The notes under the pieces are model-generated. The model saw only the letters and a list, made by a program, of their open reading frames with translations. It did not search any database and was not told the DNA's origin. A stretch of 10,236 nucleotides of DNA. It comes from Pseudomonadota bacterium. GTDB taxonomy: Bacteria > Pseudomonadota > Alphaproteobacteria > Sphingomonadales > Sphingomonadaceae. The stretch spans positions 1 through 10,236 of the forward strand of contig JAFAED010000286.1 of the NCBI GenBank assembly GCA_023424275.1, written 5' to 3'. Position numbers and translations under genes: made by a program. Below are positions 5,598 to 10,236 of this stretch, piece after piece; within the stretch, counting starts at the first letter, position 1; the number at the start of each line of letters is the position of its first letter.

Positions 5598-7351
5598 GCG
5601 CGTCCTCCCTCATTGATGGGGACAACATTCTGTTTTGCCGATGATTGTTTCAAAGCCGCGAGAATCTCGTCGCGGGGCCCCATTCCCACGATCGCGCCCT
5701 CGGCGAGAATTGCCAGCTTGTCGGCGCCGGCGAAAACCGCCGCCCGATGAGCGATAATCATGATCGCCGCGCCTTGGAGTTTCGCGGCGGCGATCGCGCG
5801 GCCCAGGGCGTCCTCGCCGTCGCTGTCGAGCGCCGAGTTCGGCTCGTCGAGCACGAGGATGCACGGCTTTCCATAGAGCGCCCTGGCGAGCGCGACGCGC
5901 TGCGTCTGCCCGGCCGAAAGCTTGTGCCCATTGCCTTCGATACAGGTGTCGTATCCATTGGGCAGATGCAGGATCAACTCATGCACGCCTGCCATACGCG
6001 CAGCCTCGATTACCTCGGCATCGACCAGAGGCTGCGGAAGTCCGCGCTCGCATGCGAAGCGCGAAATATTTTCACTGACCGTTCCCGGCAGGAGGCCGCA
6101 ATCTTGTGGAAGATAGCCGATGTGCTGCGCCAACTGCTCTGGATCCCAGTCCGCAATGCTTGCCCCGTCTATGCGAACTTCTCCGGAATCGGGCGACAAG
6201 GCACCCGCAACCACGCGGGCGAGCGTTGTCTTGCCCGCTCCCGATGGTCCGATAACGCCCAATACTTCGCCGGGCGTGAGCTTTAGCGACGCATTTTTGA
6301 GCAGCATCGCGCTGCCATCGGCATTTCGGACTAGGATACGATCCAGTTCGACCGCCCCAGTCGGGTCGGGAAGCGCCGTGCGCGTCGCGGGGCCGTCGGC
6401 CGCCTGTTTGAAAACCCGGTCGAGGGTTCGCAGCGCCTGTCGCGACTGGATGATATTCGGCCAAAGTCCCACCAGTTGTTCGACCGGCTGTAGCGCGCGA
6501 CTGAGCAAGACCGAGGCGGCGATAATCGCCCCGACGGATATCTGGGCATTGATCGCGAGCCACGCGCCTATGCCCAGCGCAAACGACTGCATGAACATCC
6601 GTACGAATTTGACGAGCGAATTATATCGGCTCGCCGAAAATTGAAGATCCGCGGTGGCATCCATGCCGACGTTTCGCTGCTCGATATGACGCGTGACCAG
6701 CGCACGCCGCATCCCGAGCGCCCGGACGATTTCCGCCTTGCGGAGAACCGCCTCATGCGACTCATAGGCGGCAGCATTCGCCTGATGCGCCAGTTCGGCC
6801 TTGGCCTTGCTGCGCCTTTCGTTGGTAATCGCAAGCATCACCAGGATGCAGCCCGCCCCGAGGACCAACAAGCCCAGGACGGGATGGATAAGGAAGGCGA
6901 CGAACAGATAGAGTGGCGTCCATGGTACGTCGAACAAGGCCGTCGTCGCTGGACCGGCCAGTACCTGCCGCAGCGTGTCGAACTCGCGCATCGCCTGCTG
7001 TGTCGACGGATCGCCGGGTAATGCCCGCGACCGTGCAAGCAACCTGTCCAGTATCTCGCCCGACAACAATCGATTGAGCCGCAACGACGCGCGCGTCATC
7101 AATCGCACGCGCATGGCATCGAGGGCCGACAGCGTCGCGATGGCGACGCCCACGACAACCGTGATGACAACCAATGTCAGAACGCCATTTGTCGGCACCA
7201 CGCGGTCATAGACCTGCATCATATAGATGGTCGGCGCGAGATAGAGGATATTGATCAGCGCGCTATAGATCGCTGCGAGGGTGAAGTGAGTCCGGCAAGC
7301 GCGGACGGCTTCTGTCAATGCCGGCGGCACTGGCATCCAGAACAGGCGCAT
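5594..7351 (-). CDS. Type I secretion ABC permease/ATPase (PrtD/AprD type)
   Basis: A 585-residue half-transporter of the inner membrane that powers export of an RTX substrate. The N-terminal membrane domain (about 20-305) has hydrophobic helices near 22-43, 56-78, 145-175 and 253-286. It lacks a C39 peptidase or long N-terminal extension, as is typical of PrtD-type exporters. The nucleotide-binding domain has Walker A GPSGAGKTT (368-376), Q-loop Gln416 in LPQD, signature LSAGQ (478-482), Walker B ILVLDE (498-503) and the switch His535 in IIAHR, so all catalytic elements are present. AAGGGG lies about 8 nt upstream of the ATG. It starts 92 bp after the RTX gene, beyond an intrinsic terminator, and is coupled to the adaptor gene through an ATGA overlap. 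The RTX protein next door is the obvious substrate. Confidence 0.97.
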   Translation of the reverse strand: MRLFWMPVPPALTEAVRACRTHFTLAAIYSALINILYLAPTIYMMQVYDRVVPTNGVLTLVVITVVVGVAIATLSALDAMRVRLMTRASLRLNRLLSGEILDRLLARSRALPGDPSTQQAMREFDTLRQVLAGPATTALFDVPWTPLYLFVAFLIHPVLGLLVLGAGCILVMLAITNERRSKAKAELAHQANAAAYESHEAVLRKAEIVRALGMRRALVTRHIEQRNVGMDATADLQFSASRYNSLVKFVRMFMQSFALGIGAWLAINAQISVGAIIAASVLLSRALQPVEQLVGLWPNIIQSRQALRTLDRVFKQAADGPATRTALPDPTGAVELDRILVRNADGSAMLLKNASLKLTPGEVLGVIGPSGAGKTTLARVVAGALSPDSGEVRIDGASIADWDPEQLAQHIGYLPQDCGLLPGTVSENISRFACERGLPQPLVDAEVIEAARMAGVHELILHLPNGYDTCIEGNGHKLSAGQTQRVALARALYGKPCILVLDEPNSALDSDGEDALGRAIAAAKLQGAAIMIIAHRAAVFAGADKLAILAEGAIVGMGPRDEILAALKQSSAKQNVVPINEGGRA

Positions 7352-7373
7352 GCGATTTTCCCCTTATACTGAC

Positions 7374-7410
7374 AAAAAAGGTGGCGCCGGGGCGGGGGAA
7401 TCCCGGCGCC
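7374..7410 (-). terminator. Rho-independent terminator between the RTX gene and its exporter genes
   Basis: On the minus strand GGCGCCGGG (7410-7402) and CCCGGCGCC (7391-7383) form a perfect 9-bp GC-only stem with a 10-nt loop. After ACC comes a run of six T (7379-7374). It lies 34 nt past the RTX stop and 23 nt before the exporter ATG, so its U-run is close to the exporter Shine-Dalgarno sequence. It should end most transcripts from the RTX gene and let a fraction read through into the exporter genes. Confidence 0.85.
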
Positions 7411-7436
7411 GAGCTGGGCTGGGGGGTCCCGGCACC
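7394..7436 (-). repeat. Tandem near-repeat of the terminator's 5' arm
   Basis: On the minus strand GGTGCCGGGACCCCCC (7436-7421) is followed by GGCGCCGGGATTCCCCC (7410-7394). The first copy can also pair with the terminator's 3' arm CCCGGCGCC, with a single G-U pair. Two 5' arms can therefore compete for one 3' arm. Confidence 0.55.
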
Positions 7437-7443
7437 ACGCTCT

Positions 7444-10236
7444 TTAGTTGAACAGATAGTCCGGGGTTTCGTGCCCGAAAAACCGCTCCATCCGTCCAAG
7501 GTCGTCAAACCCACTCTCGCCCGGCCACGGCAGTATGTGCGTCGGGACGCCAGCTCCGGCATGATTGACGGTGCTACCGCCCTGGTTGTCGATGACGTCT
7601 TGCGGCCGAAGATTGCCAACAACCTGATCAGCGCCGCCGCCCGTGTTGAACACCAGGCGGTGAGCCGAGGTGAGCCCCGAGATATCGACCGTATCGTTCC
7701 CGACGCCCCCGTTCACCGTGATGGTGTTGTAGTTCAGGCTGGTGGTGTTGAAGTTGCCGATCACCTGAATCGTGTCGCCCCCATCGCCTCCGCTGCCCCC
7801 CGGCGCCACGCCGCCGGGCGAGGACACGTTCAGCGCGTTGATGTTGATCTCCTCGATATTGTCGAGTTCGGCGATGACCTGGCCGTCGCGCGTGACGACG
7901 ATTTCGGTGCCACCCGAAAGCGAGAGTCCCGGAATGGCCGCTTGTGCCGCGGTGCGGGTATAGATGACGAACGCCTCCGCTCCCGCAGAGCCGTTGAGTT
8001 GATAGGTGTCGACGCCGTCACCGCCATTAATGACATCGCGTCCGCCAGTTGCACCGGTCTGCACGATCAGATCGTCGCCGGCACGGCCGTTGATCTGATC
8101 ATTGCCGCCACCACCATCGATCGTATTCGCACCATCGTTACCCGTTATATTGTTGGCGAATTCGTTGCCGGTCAGGTTGATGGCATTGGTTCCGGTGTTG
8201 CTGTTGGTCGAAATGAATTCGACTTCCGCGCCGGCGTTGAGCTGGTAGTTGACGCTGGCAAGCACCCGATCGCTTGCGCCGCCGCCGACAGCTTCGACAA
8301 CCGTGTCGCCGGCATTATCGACATAGTGCCTATCGTTACCCGATCCGCCATTGGTGGTATCGGCACCGAGCATGCCATAGAGAATGTCGTTCCCGCCGCC
8401 GCCATTGAGAACATTGGTTCCGGCATTGCCGAACAGCCGATTATCGAACTCATTCCCCGTCAAATTGATCGGATCGGTTCCCGCTTCCGGATCGGCGGTC
8501 ATGACTTCGACCTCGACTCCGGCACCGAGCTGATAGCTCACACTTGCGAATACCCTGTCGGTCGTGCCGTCGCCGACACCCTCGACCACCACGTCTCCGG
8601 CATTGTTGACATAGTGTCGGTCGTCGCCGGCGCCGCCGTTGGTCGTATCCGCCCCGGCACCGCCGTCGAGGATGTCGTTGCCCTCATTGCCGTTCAGCAC
8701 ATCGTCGGCGCCACCGCCGGTCAGCCGATCATTGCCGCCGCCGCCGCCGAGGATATTCACACCGTCATTACCGGTGATATTATTCGCCAGTTCATTGCCG
8801 GTGAGATTGATCGCGGCAGTGCCCGCGACGTTGTTGGTCGACATGAATTCAATGTCTACCCCGGCCGCGAGTTGATAGCTTGCGCTCGCCAGCACGCGAT
8901 CGCTCGCGCCTCCGCCGGCGGTTTCGACGACAACGTCCGCGGCATCGTCGACATAGTGCCGATCGTTACCCAGACCGCCGATCGTCGTGTCGACGCCGGT
9001 ACCGCCGTTCAATACGTCGTTCCCATTGCCGCCGTCCAACAGGTCGGTTCCGGCACCACCGTTCAGCGTGTCGATGGCGCCTGCGCCCACGGCGATATCG
9101 TCACCGGCCGTTCCGACCAGCATGTTGTTCACGCCCGGGTTGCCGTTCCAGTTGACACCCGTCGGTCCGGTCGGTTCGGACGTCACGCTTTCCAGCGCAC
9201 CGTCGCCGTCGGTGAAGCTCACGACCACGCGTAGCCGTAGCCCCGCCTGATCGCCGAACGACGTCAGCGGATTGTCGTCGGGCGTAAAGGTCGCCGCCGT
9301 CGCACCGCCGATGTCGGCCCAGGTCGTGCCATCAACCGAACTTTGCCACTGATAGCTGAACGGTCCAAGGCCATCGACGTCGGCGATCGACGACGTGTCG
9401 AGCGTCAAGGTCTGCCCCTCGGTCGGGGTCAGGTCGTTGATCACCGGCTGGCCGGTCGCCGCCGCCGCGATCACGATCGTCTGATCGGCGAATTGCAATT
9501 GTTCGATATTGCGCAGCGTGTCGGTGCCGTCGGTCTGGGTGCCCCGTGCATGGGCCACCGTGACCGTGCCGTCGGGATTTTCGGTGATGTCGTAATTTTC
9601 CAGATCATCCGAGAACAGCGCCGTATCGACGTCGCCCGCTTCGCTCGTATCGAGGATTTCCCGCACGATCTTGAGCTGGCCCGGGTTGAGGGCACCGCTG
9701 AACATCCGGGCGGCAAGTTCGGTCATACTGTCGGCAGAATCGATTTCCGCCCCCGTGCCGTCATTATTCTCGAACACGCCGATGCGCACATTCAGATATT
9801 TGTCGCCATCGATGATATCGTCGCCGCCCTGGCCCGCGATCAGGTCGCTACCCGCGCCGCCCAGGATGATGTCGCCGCCGGTAAAGGAGGTAACACCGGC
9901 ACCCACGACTTCCTGCAGGCCGTCGATAAGGTCGATACCGGCCTGGTCGAGCGCGCTGCCGCGATAGCCGCCCGAACCGCCGAGCGGCGTCGGTCCCATC
10001 GCTGCGGCATCGTCGTTCGTGCCCCGCAGGATATCGTCCAATGCCGTACCCGACAGGCCTTCCATGCTTTCATATTCATCGAGGGCTGCATTGCCGGGAA
10101 TCGTCGGCGCCTCGTCGAAGACGATCGGGATCGACAAGTCGGCATTCACCCCGGCGGTGTTGTCCTTGTACGTCGCCCAGTCGAACCCGGACATGCCGAC
10201 CATCTTGCCGCGGCCGGCGCTGCCGACCATGATGTC
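7444..10236 (-). CDS. Large RTX-type calcium-binding secreted protein, probably the tail of a haem-peroxidase/RTX fusion (5' end outside window)
   Basis: The frame is open to the right edge, so the 930 residues here are only the C-terminal part; positions below count from the Met at 10230. Residues 1-255 (FDWATYKDNTAGVNADL, MEGLSGTALDDILRG, GGDIILGGAGSDLIAG, DGDKYLNVRI) resemble the region following the catalytic domain in bacterial animal-haem-peroxidase/RTX proteins. Residues 260-352 look like an Ig-like domain (YQWQSSVDGTTWADIGG). Residues 370-745 hold calcium-binding GGxGxDxLx nonapeptides and three copies of a roughly 80-residue module. Residues 820-880 carry TIQVIGNFN...LTSAHRLVF, often seen in the same proteins. 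The C-terminus GHETPDYLFN would carry the uncleaved type I secretion signal. Exporter genes lie directly downstream. The peroxidase assignment depends on sequence outside this window; RTX export is well supported. Confidence 0.85.
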   Translation of the reverse strand, partial: DIMVGSAGRGKMVGMSGFDWATYKDNTAGVNADLSIPIVFDEAPTIPGNAALDEYESMEGLSGTALDDILRGTNDDAAAMGPTPLGGSGGYRGSALDQAGIDLIDGLQEVVGAGVTSFTGGDIILGGAGSDLIAGQGGDDIIDGDKYLNVRIGVFENNDGTGAEIDSADSMTELAARMFSGALNPGQLKIVREILDTSEAGDVDTALFSDDLENYDITENPDGTVTVAHARGTQTDGTDTLRNIEQLQFADQTIVIAAAATGQPVINDLTPTEGQTLTLDTSSIADVDGLGPFSYQWQSSVDGTTWADIGGATAATFTPDDNPLTSFGDQAGLRLRVVVSFTDGDGALESVTSEPTGPTGVNWNGNPGVNNMLVGTAGDDIAVGAGAIDTLNGGAGTDLLDGGNGNDVLNGGTGVDTTIGGLGNDRHYVDDAADVVVETAGGGASDRVLASASYQLAAGVDIEFMSTNNVAGTAAINLTGNELANNITGNDGVNILGGGGGNDRLTGGGADDVLNGNEGNDILDGGAGADTTNGGAGDDRHYVNNAGDVVVEGVGDGTTDRVFASVSYQLGAGVEVEVMTADPEAGTDPINLTGNEFDNRLFGNAGTNVLNGGGGNDILYGMLGADTTNGGSGNDRHYVDNAGDTVVEAVGGGASDRVLASVNYQLNAGAEVEFISTNSNTGTNAINLTGNEFANNITGNDGANTIDGGGGNDQINGRAGDDLIVQTGATGGRDVINGGDGVDTYQLNGSAGAEAFVIYTRTAAQAAIPGLSLSGGTEIVVTRDGQVIAELDNIEEININALNVSSPGGVAPGGSGGDGGDTIQVIGNFNTTSLNYNTITVNGGVGNDTVDISGLTSAHRLVFNTGGGADQVVGNLRPQDVIDNQGGSTVNHAGAGVPTHILPWPGESGFDDLGRMERFFGHETPDYLFN
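8122..8994 (-). repeat. Three in-frame copies of an ~80-residue RTX module
   Basis: Copies lie at about 8994-8755, 8652-8410 and 8364-8122. Each reads DTT-x-GG-x-G-x-DRHYV, then VVVE (TVVE in the third copy), SDRVLAS or TDRVFAS, YQL, and a closing INLTGNE...N-x-(I/L)-x-GN-x-G-x-N. Copies one and three are closest, sharing GGGASDRVLAS and ANNITGNDG. Copy two differs more (GDGTTDRVFAS, FDNRLFGNAG). The spacers between copies hold two to four calcium-binding nonapeptides. Confidence 0.85.

Noticed and set aside
3921..5750. 609-codon open frame on the plus strand
   Set aside because: It is antisense to the adaptor gene and crosses the gene-free region and the ABC gene end. The minus strand has clear HlyD-family homology with a good ribosome site, while this frame resembles nothing.
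5594..7351. Possible multidrug or bacteriocin exporter instead of an RTX exporter
   Set aside because: There is no C39 peptidase domain, the adaptor is of the HlyD/PrtE type, and an RTX substrate gene lies directly upstream. A PrtD-type protein exporter is the better fit.
8100..9100. Repetitive DNA that could suggest a CRISPR array or tandem satellite
   Set aside because: The repeats are in frame, imperfect and encode GGxGxDxLx nonapeptides and RTX modules. There are no identical direct repeats separated by uniform unique spacers.
7318..9234. 638-codon open frame on the plus strand
   Set aside because: It is antisense to the RTX gene. The highly biased, repeat-derived GC-rich codons of that gene remove stops from the opposite strand. 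The translation is a low-complexity Ile/Val/Ala/Asp mix with no domain, and it starts inside the ABC gene.
2946..10236. Genomic island inserted at tRNA-Ser
   Set aside because: I found no integrase, transposase or duplicate of the tRNA 3' end within the window. It is kept only as a question in the findings.

Overview
This window is GC-rich and densely coded. It looks like the chromosome of an alphaproteobacterium, most likely a sphingomonad (Sphingomonadales). The reasons are the strong G/C third-position bias, small gaps with overlapping or closely spaced genes, the tRNA sequences, a bacterial CDC48-type AAA ATPase start at the left edge, and an RTX/haem-peroxidase-like secreted protein. The organism assignment is an inference from these features and was not checked by any search.

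Left part (1-1500): the first codons of a CDC48-family AAA ATPase run leftward off the window from a TTG start at 113. A LysR-family regulator (222-1136) is divergent to it. A 108-bp shared intergenic region carries a perfect palindrome that overlaps a possible -10 box. A leftward tRNA-Thr(GGU) with encoded CCA follows (1179-1253), then a tiny rightward gene for a 46-residue charged protein (1360-1500).

Middle part (1490-3936): leftward, an exported cyclophilin-type peptidyl-prolyl isomerase (2871-1810) is followed after 5 bp by a DUF1905 protein that probably starts at TTG (1804-1490). The end of the DUF1905 gene overlaps the end of the tiny gene by 11 bp. A rightward tRNA-Ser(GGA) lies at 2946-3036. 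Next comes a leftward FkbM-family methyltransferase (3936-3160), with a 123-bp gap between the two that holds palindromes but no visible gene.

Right part (4239-10236): a leftward type I secretion locus. A very large RTX-type calcium-binding protein enters from the right edge and ends at 7444. Only its C-terminal 930 residues are inside the window; they resemble the tail of bacterial animal-haem-peroxidase/RTX fusion proteins. It is followed by a strong intrinsic terminator, then the ABC permease/ATPase (7351-5594) and the periplasmic adaptor (5597-4239), which overlap by 4 bp (ATGA). The likely arrangement is substrate gene, terminator that dampens readthrough, inner-membrane exporter, membrane-fusion protein. 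The outer-membrane TolC-type channel is not in this window and must be encoded elsewhere. The FkbM methyltransferase lies beyond a 302-bp AT-richer gap and may or may not be functionally linked to the secretion locus.

No insertion sequence, CRISPR array, phage gene or rRNA was seen. The most notable items are the RTX protein with three near-identical ~80-residue modules, and the terminator between it and its exporter genes, which has a duplicated 5' arm.
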